Origin: Bettongia penicillata ogilbyi
Lineage: Eukaryota; Chordata; Mammalia; Diprotodontia; Potoroidae
Direction: 5' to 3'
Assembly (NCBI GenBank): GCA_023548195.1
Contig: JAJHZJ010000009.1
Span: forward strand, 7,649,399-7,713,398
Length of the DNA: 64,000 nucleotides
Shown: one piece after another, positions 53,440 through 63,500 of the stretch
Numbering within the stretch: position 1 is the stretch's first letter
How the letters are laid out: the number at the start of each line of letters is the position of its first letter
Position numbers and translations under genes: made by a program
Notes under the pieces: model-generated
What the model was told of the DNA's origin: nothing
What the model saw: the letters and a program-made list of their open reading frames with translations, nothing else
Databases searched by the model: none

Positions 53440-54725
53440 TTTGTTTTGTTCTAAATTTATTATTTTTATTTTTTCATTAACAAGCATTTTTCAAAAATTA
53501 ATTTGTCCCTCCCACTGATACTCTGCACTATTGAGAAAATAAATGTGTTCTTCTCCTCTCAGATAAAGCCCTCACTACATAGCTGCATAATCTAGTAAAA
53601 CAAACTCTCAAATTATCCATTTCCAAAAATCTCTTTTTCTTCATTTTAAGTTTATATTTTCTGCATGGTGAGTGTTGTGTTCTGTCCTCATTTTATTGGA
53701 CTTGTGGCTTGTCATTTTTTTGATCAAAGCTCTAAAGTCTTTCAAAGTTCATTTTTCTCTAAAAGTTTGTTATTCTTGTATAAATTGCTCTAATTCTGCT
53801 CACTTCACTGCATCAGTTCATGGCAGTCTTCCTATCTTGCTTTGAAACTTTCCATTTCAACATTACTTATGGCACAATTTTCCATTTCATCCCATCAACA
53901 ATTTGTTTAGCCTTGCCTTCAGTAGCAAAAGACTTCCTTCATTTCCAATTTTTGGCTATCACAAAAAGAGTTGGTATAAATATTTTTATACATAGATACT
54001 TTCCTTCTTTTTCTTTTCTAAATTTACCTGAGGGTATAGGCTTAGTAATGGTTCAGCTAGGTCAAAGGTGAGTAACTTTCTGGATAAAAGATAAAATAAA
54101 ATAAAAGCCATTTTCTAAGTGGCTTTCCAGAATAACTAGAACAGCTCAGAGAATCATGAAAGCTACATTCATGTACCTGTTTTCCCACAACTCCTCCAAC
54201 ATTTGCCACTTTTTAAAAAACAACCTTCCCATTCTGATAGGTGTAAGATGGAATCTCAAAGTTGCTTTATTTCAGAATTCTCTATGCAGTAATTTATAGT
54301 GTTTTTATATAGTTGTTGATAGCTTATTTTTTTTCCTACTTTCTTTCTTAGAACATTTTCTTTTCAGATCCTTAGGTCATGGGAAATGGCTCTTAATTCC
54401 AGGGTTTTTGCTTCTGTATGTTACATGCCAGTTGTGTGCCACTGATTGAACTTGTCTTTTTTTCAGTCAATGCAAAATTATTTTTACTGATGATTGCTGC
54501 ATCTACAGTTTGTACAGTTTTATATTTGGTATCAATAGGTCACCTTCCTTCCCTTTAAAAAAATTACCTTTAAGATTTGTGACCATAGTGTCTCCATAGG
54601 AATTTTATTACTATTTTTTCTATACCTCTTGGGATTTTGATTGGTGTATAACTGAGTAGATAAATTAATTAAATAGAATTGTCATATTTTGCTGGCTTAA
54701 TCTAGTCATTAAATTTAATGATTTT
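53440..54725 (-). mobile_element. old L1 LINE 3' part (ORF2 C-terminal region and 3'UTR), antisense
   Basis: Plus-strand text is antisense L1: CTCACTTCACTGCATCAGTTCATGG, TTTTTGGCTATCACAAAAAGAGTTGG, AGGCTTAGTAATGGTTCAGCTAGGTCAAAGG, CACAACTCCTCCAACATTTGCC, CATTCTGATAGGTGTAAGATGG. Further in is TTATATTTGGTATCAATAGGTCACC, the antisense of the upstream ORF2 region. The reverse order matches the sense copy at 57632-58690. It is substantially older and has no open frame. Confidence 0.7.
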
Positions 54726-55094
54726 CTGACTATTGAAGTCTGAAAAGGAAAAAATTGAAGTCCTTGGGGTCATTGAAAATTTTCATTTAATGCAATCTCT
54801 GGAAATTATATATAATAAAGGAATAGATGATAAAATAACATTTACATTTCAGATGATTTTGAAAAAGATATGGGCATCTTCAGTTTTGATTTTCAAAAAC
54901 TTTTTTATTTCAGCAGCATGAAGCCCAACTAGGATATCAATTGTACCAAAGTAGAGTAATTTTTAAAAGCTGGTATTTGTCATAACATTCATGAATTTGA
55001 ATATTTCCCCACACTATTTGATAAAAAATCAACAAAAATATTTCCAATTATGAATATTAAGATATATATACATACACACACATTTATATGGGAA
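54726..55094. other. stretch without recognised features
   Basis: A/T-rich sequence between the antisense L1 and the R4-like relic. It may contain more of either element. Confidence 0.4.
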
Positions 55095-57454
55095 CCATTG
55101 ACATGGTTGGAAAAAAAGAGGAGAAAATTTGGAGCTATCAAAAGCATCATGGCAGAAAAAATTTGAGTTATTAAAGATTTTTGGAAAAGCACTGAAAGAC
55201 TATGTCAGTATCTAAATACTACACATGGTAGACACTTTGAACACCATTTTACCTAATCCAAGTCAATAAAAAGAGAAAAATATCAAATAATCTAAAAAAT
55301 GAAAGCATATCAGAAATACTAGATTTCCTTAATCAGCGATTGAAAATTAAAATCATCAAGAGATATGTAGTCAAACCCTAAAGAACAAAATCAACAATTT
55401 GATATGAATCAAAACTTTACTACAGAAATCTAAAAAGCATAGAAATCAGAGGCAGAAGAAAACTGTCAAAGAAAGAGGATGTGGAAAATTTCTGGCCATC
55501 TATATGGTCATAAGAAGTCCAGTAGAATATTTTATCCAACATAAAGCTGATTCAAACAAGAAACGGAAAATTTATGGACCATTAACATGAATGAATAACA
55601 GTGCAGTTATGCCAAAAGAGATAAGTGAAACTCTAGTTTCTTTGCAAAATGACAAAGTGGCAGGGTCAGATAAAATTCATATTTCATGGCTCAATAGCTT
55701 CATAGTGGCACACAAATTTCTAGCAAAGAACTGTAACCAGGTTTCTCTGAGGTGCAAGCCTGATATCACTTTTCTTAAGAGAGTATCACAAATATAGAGA
55801 ACACTAGCAATTCTTCCAAATATAAATCAATTATGTGGTCTTATAATGGATATGTTACTAACAAACAGACTGTACACATTTGTGAAAAAACAATATGTTA
55901 TCTGAGGAGTAAAATACATGTGCCAAACTTTCTCAGACAAGTAAAGAGCTCAACTAGGGTTTTTAAGTATTAGAGTATTAGATGCCCACATGTTAAAACA
56001 CTCCATCAAAATAATATCAGGAACAATATAAAATGTAGCATTTTTTCCGAAAGTCAATTTAAGCCCATAATGGTTCTGCCCGGACTTAAATCAATTTTCA
56101 CTTCTCCTAAATTGAACTTTGTGGCTTCCAAAGTCAAAAAGAAATTAAGCTGAAGCATCATATTCATCAGTCAACATATGTGGATGACATCAAACCAAAA
56201 AACATTAAGCAGCTCCTTTGTCTCACAGAAACTTTCTCCAAAAGTAAGTACAAGTTCTCAACATATACCAAGGAAAGATAGAGAATGACGGCTTTATGCT
56301 GTAATCCAGAGGTCATGTTGAATCAATGGATGAACCAAACAATTACTTTGGTTTCCTACAGAGAAGACACATGAAACATAAAGCAGGCAACAAGCTGTGA
56401 CTGAATACTTTAAATGACTTAATGACATCCTGAAATAAAAGATGAATGGGAAGAACATATTTAAGCAACAAATACCTACACAACATCAATCTTTTGAAAG
56501 AAATTTGTTTTCTTTATTTCTCTCATAAGTATTTGAATCCATGAACAATAACAAAAGAATGAACAAATGTATAATACAAAAACAGGTAAAATTAATTTAA
56601 AAAATAAAAAAATTGTAGTTTATTGTATGCAATACAATGTTTCTTTTGTTTACTGATTGTTGCGAAAAGCAAAAGCTTAATGTACCCACTCTTGAAACTC
56701 TAAAGTAAATATGGAAAATGTCCTCACAAAAACCCACAAAAAATGAGTCAAAGATCTCATCACCTTAAGCAGCTATGAAACGTTAACATATCCTTATGTA
56801 AAAGAAGAGAGAGGATTGGTTGACCTTTTCAGAATACATGACAAAAGGTCAAAACTCTATAGAAATTCTTTTAAGCAGATTGATAACACTTCGATTAAAG
56901 ATCATAAAGACTGATACCCGTTATACAATTTGGATTTGTTGAATGTAACCAGAAGTGATTGATCTACAAGCAAAGCCTATGAAACCACTAGGATCTAAGA
57001 AAAAGACTTCCATGGGCAACATCCATGGCCATTCAGGCAACAGTATGTCCATAAAGAAGCTTGGAACAAATGTCTAAGCTGTGTGTATTTGCTTGTGGAA
57101 ATAAAGAGGTTTGTGATGGCAATCAAGATAATTTATTTCATTGTCACTAGCATATTTAGGTTTTGTGCTTGAGGAGCCAGTTTAACTGATCAATGTAGAT
57201 TATGAAAGGAAATGCTGGAAACTGTGTCAAATCAAGGCAGGCTGCCAAAATTTAGTGACTGATGAATACCTAGCAAGTTAGAACCTCATAGCTAAAATAA
57301 TACATCAAAATCTTGCTACTTTTCAAAGACCACCCAATCACAAAAATACAGACTTCAAAATATCCTAGAGGATCCAATCAATAAATGACTAGAACTGGAA
57401 TATTATCATAGTCTACTTGTTGCACATAATCATGCACACGTAATGTTGATCCAT
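55095..57454 (+). mobile_element. R4/Dong-like LINE, long sense relic (5' part of a split element)
   Basis: Translation across frameshifts reveals, in order: KLSKKEDVENFWPSIW at 55460-55507, like the pre-RT 'SKEEVEEFWxxIW' of R4 elements. Next is NDKVAGSDKIHISWL at ~55646-55690, like 'xWKAPGPDGxHNFWxK'. The RT catalytic box YVDDI is at 56177-56191, and EERGLVDLFRIHDK near 56807 is like 'GGRGLIDLxxIHxxQ'. KRFVMAIKI lies near 57105, GCQNLVTDEYL at 57240 and AKIIHQNLA near 57291. The last two belong to the CCHC/endonuclease-linked region. The R4 clade uses one ORF with an RT and a C-terminal restriction-like endonuclease. The element is dead (many stops). An L1 at 57455 splits it, and its 3' end resumes at 58700. 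Clade assignment is by remembered motifs. Confidence 0.7.
55460..57454 (+). pseudogene. R4-like reverse transcriptase / endonuclease ORF relic
   Basis: This is the decayed coding part of the R4-like LINE. The longest open piece is 55591-55797 (68 codons, containing ETLVSLQNDKVAGSDKIH). The catalytic aspartate pair of the RT is still encoded at 56177-56191. The endonuclease motif expected as 'AHNRPDIVLIDK' reads AHNHAHVMLIHK just before the L1 junction, so its aspartates are lost. It would have acted in target-primed reverse transcription and cannot function now. Confidence 0.65.
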
Positions 57455-57631
57455 AAAAATCATTACTTTGAATGTGAATGGGATGAACTCACCCATAAAA
57501 CAGAAATGGATAACAGAATGGATTTAAAAATCAGAATCCAATTATACGTTGCTTACCAGAAACACATTTAGAAATGAGAGATATACACAGAGTTAAAATG
57601 GAGTGTTGAAGTAGACTTTATTATGCTTTAA

Positions 57632-58211
57632 CAAGTCATTCCTAAGTGATAAATGATTAAAGAATAGAAATGGGCAGTTTTTCAATGAAGATACCAAAAC
57701 AACTTATAGTTATATAAAAAAGGCTCTAAATCCTTATTAATTAGAGAAATGCAAATTAAAACAACCCTGAGATATCATTTTATACCTACCAGATTGACTA
57801 AAAAGATTAAAGGGGAAAGTGACAAATGTTGGAGTTGTGGGGAAATTGGAACACTAATTCATTTGTTGGTGGAATTGTGAAGTGATCCAACCATTTTGGA
57901 CAGCAATCTGGAATTACGCCCAAAGATTTATTAAACTGCCTGTATCCTTTGACCAAGCAATACCACTACTTGGTTTGTTTACAAAGATAATTAGGGGGAA
58001 AGGAAAAGAACCCATATGTTCTAAAATATTTATTGCAGCTCCCTTTATGAAGGCAAAGAACTGGAAACTGCAGAGATGCTCATCCACTGGGGAATGGCTG
58101 AACAAGTTGTGGTACATGCTTGTGATAGGATGCTGCTATGGCATAAAAAATGGTGAGCTCAAAGATCTTAGAAAAACATGGAAAGATTTGCATGAAATGA
58201 TGAAGAGCTAA
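57632..58211 (+). pseudogene. L1 ORF2 C-terminal (Cys-rich) domain fragment
   Basis: Collinear with the end of mammalian L1 ORF2p. CWSCGEIGTLIH, then after an apparent one-base insertion near 57862 CWWNCEVIQPFW, then SFDQAIPLLGL (like 'PFDPAIPLLGI'), KIFIAAPFMKAKNW (like 'MFIAALFTIAKTW') and KTWKDLHEMM. The open frame 57882-58211 covers 109 codons. This domain helps ORF2p bind RNA in L1. Here it is separated from any RT. Confidence 0.75.
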
Positions 58212-58411
58212 ATGAGCAGAACTGAGAGAATATTGTATATAGTAACAGCAATATTGTTTTAAGAATAACAATGAGTGAATAAGTCATTTTTACTATCATC
58301 AATACTCAAATGAACTATAAAGGAGACATGAAGAAAGACACTATCTTCATCCAGAAAAAGAACTGATAAATAGGAGCATGTATAAATGAGAATAATTTTA
58401 CATATATGTGT

Positions 58412-58462
58412 ATGTATATATATATGTGTGTGTGTGTGTGCGTGTGTGTATACATATATGCA
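58412..58462. repeat. (TG)n/(TA)n microsatellite in the L1 3'UTR
   Basis: ATATATATATGTGTGTGTGTG then CGTGTGTGTATACATATATG. Confidence 0.9.
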
Positions 58463-58699
58463 TATGTATCTAATGGCAGCCATCTCTAGGGCAGGAGATG
58501 GGAGGGGGAAGAAAAAAGGAAATAAAAGAAATTTGTATGATAACTTTATTATATACTTAAAAGAATAACAAATTGTACATAATAAATTTGCAGTTTCATG
58601 TGCAAAAATCTTTTTAAAAAATTATACTCTGTTATGGAAATGCTTGTTTCACCACATTAATTAAAAATAAAATAAATTTTTAAAAAAACTTAAAAACAA

Positions 58700-58835
58700 T
58701 ATTTTAATAGATTGGATAGGTGCCATCAGACCGAATATTCATGAATTCCAAGCTACATGGAATAAACAGCTATCAAAATGTAAAGACCTAGCAGAGAAGA
58801 TCAAAAATTACATGAGAACAAAATGAAATATGTAT
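58700..58835 (+). mobile_element. R4/Dong-like LINE, 3' remainder after the L1 insertion
   Basis: GATTGGATAGGTGCCATCAG, then GAATATTCATGAATTCCAAGC, TACATGGAATAAACAGC, TATCAAAATGTAAAGACC and TAGCAGAGAAGATC read as IDWIGA, NIHEFQATWNKQLSKCKDLAEKI with small frame changes. They match the R4 C-terminal 'HNIQATYxEKLxKYxELAxEIK'. The antisense relic has the same block near 40500 (TTCCATGTAGCTTGGGAATTG), which supports one family. Confidence 0.6.
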
Positions 58836-58899
58836 ATGTGTGTGTGTGTATCTCATCTCTACTCTCCTGACTGCTGCAAGATTTAAACCTAGGCTTCTT

Positions 58900-59110
58900 T
58901 CAAGGTATTAATGAGTGAATAGACATTTATTAAGCATCTACAATGTATGAATGAATATTTATTAAGCATCTACCATGTATCAAGTATGGTGCTAAGCTCT
59001 GGGGATACAGAAAGGAAATGCAAAACTGTCCATGATTTCGAGGAGCTCATGTTGTAACTGGGGAAGTCAAGGAATATAACTAATTATATGGTTGGGAGAA
59101 ATAGCCCAGA
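58900..59110 (-). mobile_element. L2 3' end, antisense, with a short tandem duplication
   Basis: GACATTTATTAAGCATCTACAATG and ATATTTATTAAGCATCTACC repeat ~33 bases apart. They are followed by GTGCTAAGCTCTGGGGATACAG and GAGGAGCTCATGTTG. The first block is duplicated inside the element. Confidence 0.75.
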
Positions 59111-59669
59111 ACTCCAAAGGCTGCAATGCTGGGGCACATGACAAGACTCAGGGAGTGCTTAGGACGTTCAGAGGTGGAGCTTTCATCCAGATACTTTTGT
59201 TAAAATCAGTTATTTTATACACCTCTGCAATTTGTCTCTAGCACATTCAATTCAACGTGCAATAATAAAATGATTTGTCTCAGGACCATTTTCATCTCAA
59301 TCCCTTTTTATAAAAGTTGAAAATAACTAGATAATAATGATCACTCATTAAATTTGAGAACAATGTTTTAATAAACATCACCATGATGAATGTGTAGAAT
59401 GAGAAGCTCTCTAGGAATCTAGTAGAAGAAATAAAAACTATGTAAGAACAAGATGAAGTACATCTCATTTCATCATCCAGTCTGAACCTGAATTTGTACC
59501 AGAGATACTTTCAATGAGCCTATAGAAGATGAACTTACATGACTATACCTTAATTCAATTACAAAAAAAAATTTTTTCAACCTATGTAAAAGTTTGCTGA
59601 ACAGCAAACATAAAAGTAGGATGATAACTTGTCCAAGAATTGCTACAATATGTTCATCAATATAAGATG
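59111..59669. other. stretch without recognised features
   Basis: Nothing assigned. A/T-rich. Confidence 0.4.
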
Positions 59670-59900
59670 AGGAGAAGAATTACAGTAGCTGATATTTATA
59701 TAGCTTTTTAAAGTTCACAAAGTATTTTGTATGTTATTTCATTTGAGTCCCATAAAAACACAGTAAAACCAGTATTACAGTTATTATTATCCCAATTTTA
59801 TAGATGAGGAAATTTAGTCACAGTTATTTGTCCATGATCATATAGCCATTTACATCAGAAGTGCAGAAGTGGGGTTGAACGGTCTTCCTCAAATCTTTTT
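59670..59900 (-). mobile_element. MIR SINE, antisense
   Basis: GCTTTTTAAAGTTCACAAAGTATTTTG, TTTCATTTGAGTCCC, TTATTATCCCAATTTTATAGATGAGG and GTCCATGATCATATAGCC are antisense MIR from the 3' part into the core. Confidence 0.7.
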
Positions 59901-60130
59901 CTTGTCTACTCTGTCCCAGGAACTATGAAAAGCACTAGAGATACAAATGAAAGAACAGTCCCTGCTCTCAAGGAACTTATAGTCTAATGGAGGGAGAGAT
60001 CATGCAAACAATTATGTACAAAAAATAAATATACAGGACAAATTGAAGATAATTTCAGAGGATAGACACGGAGGTTAAGGAGAATGAAGAATACTAGACA
60101 TTGTGGACAAGGACCAAGTTCAGCTTCAGA
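59901..60130 (-). mobile_element. L2 3' region, antisense
   Basis: GTCCCAGGAACTATGAAAAGCACTAGAGATACAAATG, CAGTCCCTGCTCTCAAGGAACTTATAGTC and CAAACAATTATGTACAAAAAATAAATATACAGG follow antisense L2. Confidence 0.7.
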
Positions 60131-60784
60131 AAAGGGATAGGAAAATGCCTATCCCTCCTTTCAACTAAGGTGGGGGATCGAAAATCTATCGTTATGGAAT
60201 TTGCACACACCTTCAGAAAAAAAGTGTTTGGTGGATGTTGCTGAACTTAAAAAAAAATCCTTGTTAGAAAAGAAGACTCACTAGATGGGAAATATTTGGA
60301 ATTAAATGATATATAAAATCAAAGAACATTAGTAAAAATGAGAATACACACACACACACACACATATATATACATATATACAAATTACATATATTCCATA
60401 TATCCATATCTTAAATATATCTATATCTTCCTTGAAAATTGATCTCACAATATCCAAACAAATGTAAGATTTCTGTGTAGCCTAGAAACCTTTGACCTTT
60501 TCCATTTTTTAATCCTGAGAGACATTTCATATTTTACCTCCTCCTCCTCCATTCTCACCTTTGTTTCAAAGTCACCAAGTATGAGTTCATTCAGTTTGGA
60601 GGGTCTTATCAAGTTGTTCGTGGAATTTCTCTATTTCTTTATCCTTTGCAACAGATGTTGGCACACAAGTTTTTAACAAATGCTTATCATAAACTGATGT
60701 TCAAGATGATCTAAGATTCATGAAGTAATACTGGACACAGGATAAAACCTACTCTACTAACTCAGGGTAAAAACATCATAGATT
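60131..60784. other. stretch without recognised features
   Basis: Includes a CA/TA microsatellite at 60344-60425 (ACACACACACACACACACATATATATACATAT). The rest is unassigned. Confidence 0.45.
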
Positions 60785-60990
60785 AATCATAGGATCTCAA
60801 ATTTTGAGCTTGAAGGGAGTGTAGGAGATCATCTATTCCATCTTCTTTGTTTTAAGATGAGAAAATTAAGGCCAGTGAGTATAAGTAACTTATCAATGTC
60901 ACACCATTGACAATGGTAGAGATTGGGCTTAGAGTTGGGTCCTATGACCCTAAATTCAGTATGCTGTTTTTTATTTTTCTATCCCAAGAG
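60785..60990 (-). mobile_element. MIR SINE, antisense
   Basis: ATAGGATCTCAAATTTTGAGCTTGAAGGGAG, AAGATGAGAAAATTAAGGCC, CAATGTCACACCATTGAC and AAATTCAGTATGCTG. Confidence 0.7.
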
Positions 60991-61184
60991 AAACTATGAA
61001 TTCTATTTCCATTTAGCTATATCTTCCTTTTCTTAGCACAAGAAAAAATCCATATTAGTAATAATAGAGCAAAAGTTTGGGAAAAATCATGGCTTGCGAG
61101 AATTTCTGGGTTTGTCCCTGATAAACAAGTAAGACTATCTTTCTTCCCACCTGCCTTTGTATTTGGAATCATGTACTAGGATTT
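60991..61184. other. spacer without recognised features
   Basis: Nothing assigned. Confidence 0.4.
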
Positions 61185-61438
61185 GGAGGCAGGTAGGTGG
61201 TGCCATGAATAGAGTTCTGAACCCAGTATCAAGAAGACTCATCTTTATGAGTTCAAATCTGGCCTCAGACACTTACTAGCTATGCCACCCTGGGCAAGTT
61301 ACTTAACCCTGTTTGCCTCAGTTTCCTCATCTATAAAATGAGTTGGAGAAGGAAAAGGCAAATCATTCCAGTATCTGACAAGAAAACTCCAAAATGGGGT
61401 CATGAAGAGTTGGACACAAATGAAAAAACTGAACAACA
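61185..61438 (+). mobile_element. tRNA-head CORE-SINE (MAR1-like), full length
   Basis: GGAGGCAGGTAGGTGGTGCCATGAATAGAG (A-box part), GAGTTCAAATCTGGCCTCAG (B box), CACCCTGGGCAAGTTACTTAACC, TTTGCCTCAGTTTCCTCATC, GAGTTGGAGAAGGAAAAGGC, TTCCAGTATCTGACAAG, then GGGGTCATGAAGAGTTGGAC and a GAACAACATT end. It is the most complete copy in the window. Confidence 0.9.
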
Positions 61439-61854
61439 TTGCTAATATTCCCTCACTGCCTAGCAAGGAGGCCCTGCTTCCACTCTCCTCCCTGTGATCT
61501 GTTAGTTATTGACCAACACATGGAATTTCCCAAGCCCATTTATCTTCTGTTTTTTTCCTTAATCTTCTGGGAAGAGTTGATATATCCTGTCTTCCATCTA
61601 GTTGGTTTTTGGCAGAAACCAAGACCTGAGTCAAAGCTAAATCTGGAACTAAGGGGTAGCCAAAATGAGAGTAAATCCAGGACAACCCCAGAGATTTCAG
61701 GATACTTGCTCATCTTAAAATGTACTTTCTTCCTTTACTTGAATAATGCATTTAAAATGGAAACAGTAGATGTAGTCTTCTTCCAGTCCTGGGTTCTGAA
61801 TACCAAAGTGAAGTCCCAGAGTTGAGTACCAAAAGAATATGGTCATAGAAGCAT
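61439..61854. other. stretch without recognised features
   Basis: A 128-residue plus-strand ORF (61439-61825) begins at a non-ATG codon right after the SINE. It has no recognised domain and is treated as accidental. Confidence 0.35.
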
Positions 61855-61975
61855 ATTTTCTTCAACCAAAAAGGGACCCTAGAATCATCTAGTCTAATGC
61901 CCTCACTTTTTCAGTTAAAGAAACTGAATCCAAAGAAGAAAAATGACTGATTCAATTCTACAACTATTTACCAGG
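61855..61975 (-). mobile_element. MIR SINE fragment, antisense
   Basis: AAAAGGGACCCTAGAATCATCTAGTCTAATGCCCTCAC, then AAAGAAACTGAATCCAAAG are the antisense 3' part of a MIR. Confidence 0.65.
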
Positions 61976-62189
61976 TGTCCACCATGAACCAGTTTAATTC
62001 TCTTTCCATGAAGCTAGTATTTAGAAATAAAACAAAGTTTGGGATTTGACAAATCAAAAAAGGACACAATTTACTAGTCCAGACTCTATAATGGCCATTA
62101 CCCCCAACTCCTTCTGGTTTCTTCTCGATATTAGAGGGGAATGCCTAAAATGTCTCCACCCAGAGATAGAACCCAGACAGATTAAAGAA
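61976..62189. other. spacer without recognised features
   Basis: Nothing assigned. Confidence 0.35.
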
Positions 62190-62560
62190 TCTTAAGATTC
62201 AGGACTTGAAAGGACTTTAGGGACTTGTCAATACTGGTCCAAGCTGAGCTTAGCAACAGACCCAGAATGGGAAGAATATATAAGTGCCCACATTTGTGTG
62301 TTTATGTGTGTACATCTCTCTGTCTGCGTGTCTCCGACTACATTACAGAAGGGAATATAAATGATTTTTGGATTATTCATTGGGTTGCAGAACTATATTT
62401 AGAGATGAACAGAATCTGAAAGATGATTGAGTTGAAACCCTTCATTTTTAGATTTGGAAACTAAGGATAAAAGGTAAGTAATTTGCCCCCGAAGACAGAG
62501 CAAGAGATATAGACTTGAACCTACTTTTATTTCTAATACTCCAACCTCTTCTATTACCCT
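62190..62560 (-). mobile_element. MIR SINE remains, antisense, possibly two pieces
   Basis: AAGATTCAGGACTTGAAAGGACTTTAGGG at 62192 and ATCTGAAAGATGATTGAGTTGAAACCC ... GGAAACTAAGG ... AATTTGCCCCCGAAG at 62415-62510 each match antisense MIR. They may be two fragments, or one split by ~180 bases. Confidence 0.5.
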
Positions 62561-62874
62561 GAATAATCAAAATTTGACTATCTATAAATGTGTATCAATT
62601 GATAAGCATTTGTGTTTCTCTCTTGATCTTATTCAGAAGGCTTCAAGTTTATCCCCAATACAGAGAATGTTTGCTCTTCATTTTGGATCACTTAGAGCTT
62701 GGTCAGACATCGAAGATGCCAAGACAATCCACTTCATCCTGGGCCATCGTCAGCCATCTTGATTTTTGTTCTGCCATTGGTCTTTGATGACTCAAGGAGA
62801 ATGAGGTTGGCAACTTTATGGAACTCTGTCTCATTTAAATCCATTTCACTCACAAGCCATCACCCTGTCATTGA

Positions 62875-63180
62875 TGTGTGTTCGTCCTTCGCTGCCAAAG
62901 AAGACCATGCCATCAGAGAAATGATGACATGACTTGCACTTGACTTTGTTTTGAGTGAGGAAAGGCTGTGCAAGTCACCAATCTCACTTCTCCTCCAGAG
63001 CCATCTGAATCCAGTGACCAGATATTCATCAGGATGACTGGAGATGGCCCAGGATGAGGCATTTGGGGTTAAGTGACTTGCCCAAGATCATACAGCTAAG
63101 TAAGCGTTTGAGGCCAGATTTGAATTCAGAATGATGCGTCTTCCTCATTCTAAGTCCATGCACCACCTAACTGCCCCTTG
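62875..63180 (-). mobile_element. composite SINE (tRNA-like head plus TTCGTCCTTCGCTG tail), full length
   Basis: GTGTGTTCGTCCTTCGCTGCC, AAGAAGACCATGCCATCAG, GATGACATGACTTGCACTTGACTTTG, TCTCCTCCAGAGCCATCTG, GGATGACTGGAGATGGCCC, GGGTTAAGTGACTTGCCC and CCATGCACCACCTAACTGCCCC. It is the cleanest copy of this family, with the pol III-type boxes on the minus strand. Confidence 0.85.
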
Positions 63181-63194
63181 GCTATCCCATATTG

Positions 63195-63500
63195 GTTGGA
63201 CCATAATAATGTGTGTAAAGTTGAGTAATACAAAGTAAATCTGGAAAGGTAGGATGGGGCCAGGTTGTGAAAGGTCTTAGATACCAAATAGGAGTTTATA
63301 GTTGATCCTAGAGACAATGGAGAGTCACTGAAGTTTTCTGAGTAGGAGAATGTTATGGTCAGATATGAAATTTAGAAAAAACTACTTTGGCAGCCATGTG
63401 GAAAATATTTTGGATACAACATTCCAGAATCATTTAGTCTAATTAATCAATAAACATTTTGAAGTGCCTACTATGTGACAGAAACTCCTCTTACTTGATC
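63195..63500 (-). mobile_element. L2 3' region, antisense
   Basis: CTGGAAAGGTAGGATGGGGCCAGGTTGTGAAAGGTC, AGAGACAATGGAGAGTCACTGAAG, AGTAGGAGAATGTTATGGTCAG and CTTTGGCAGCCATGTGG are the antisense L2 3' region. A separate L2 end (TAAACATTTTGAAGTGCCTACTATGTG) adjoins at 63450. Confidence 0.75.

Larger units (their letters stand above)
57455..58690 (+). mobile_element. internally deleted L1 inserted in the R4-like LINE
   Basis: It starts exactly at the L1 ORF2 endonuclease beginning (IITLNVNGMNSPIKQKWI, 57457-57512). At about 57631 it jumps to the C-terminal part of ORF2 (CWSCGEIGTLIH, then CWWNCEVIQPFW, then an open frame to 58211). Transcript-like 3'UTR with a TG repeat and an A-rich end follows. 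The whole RT domain is missing. R4-like coding sequence stops at its left edge and resumes at its right edge, showing insertion into that element. A clear target duplication was not resolved because both edges are A-rich. Confidence 0.75.

Noticed and set aside
61185..61260. tRNA-like A and B box considered as a true tRNA gene
   Set aside because: No cloverleaf or anticodon stem can be drawn. It is the head of a dispersed SINE with several copies in the window.
61439..61825. 128-codon ORF directly downstream of a SINE
   Set aside because: It starts with a non-ATG codon at the SINE edge and shows no domain or splice context.
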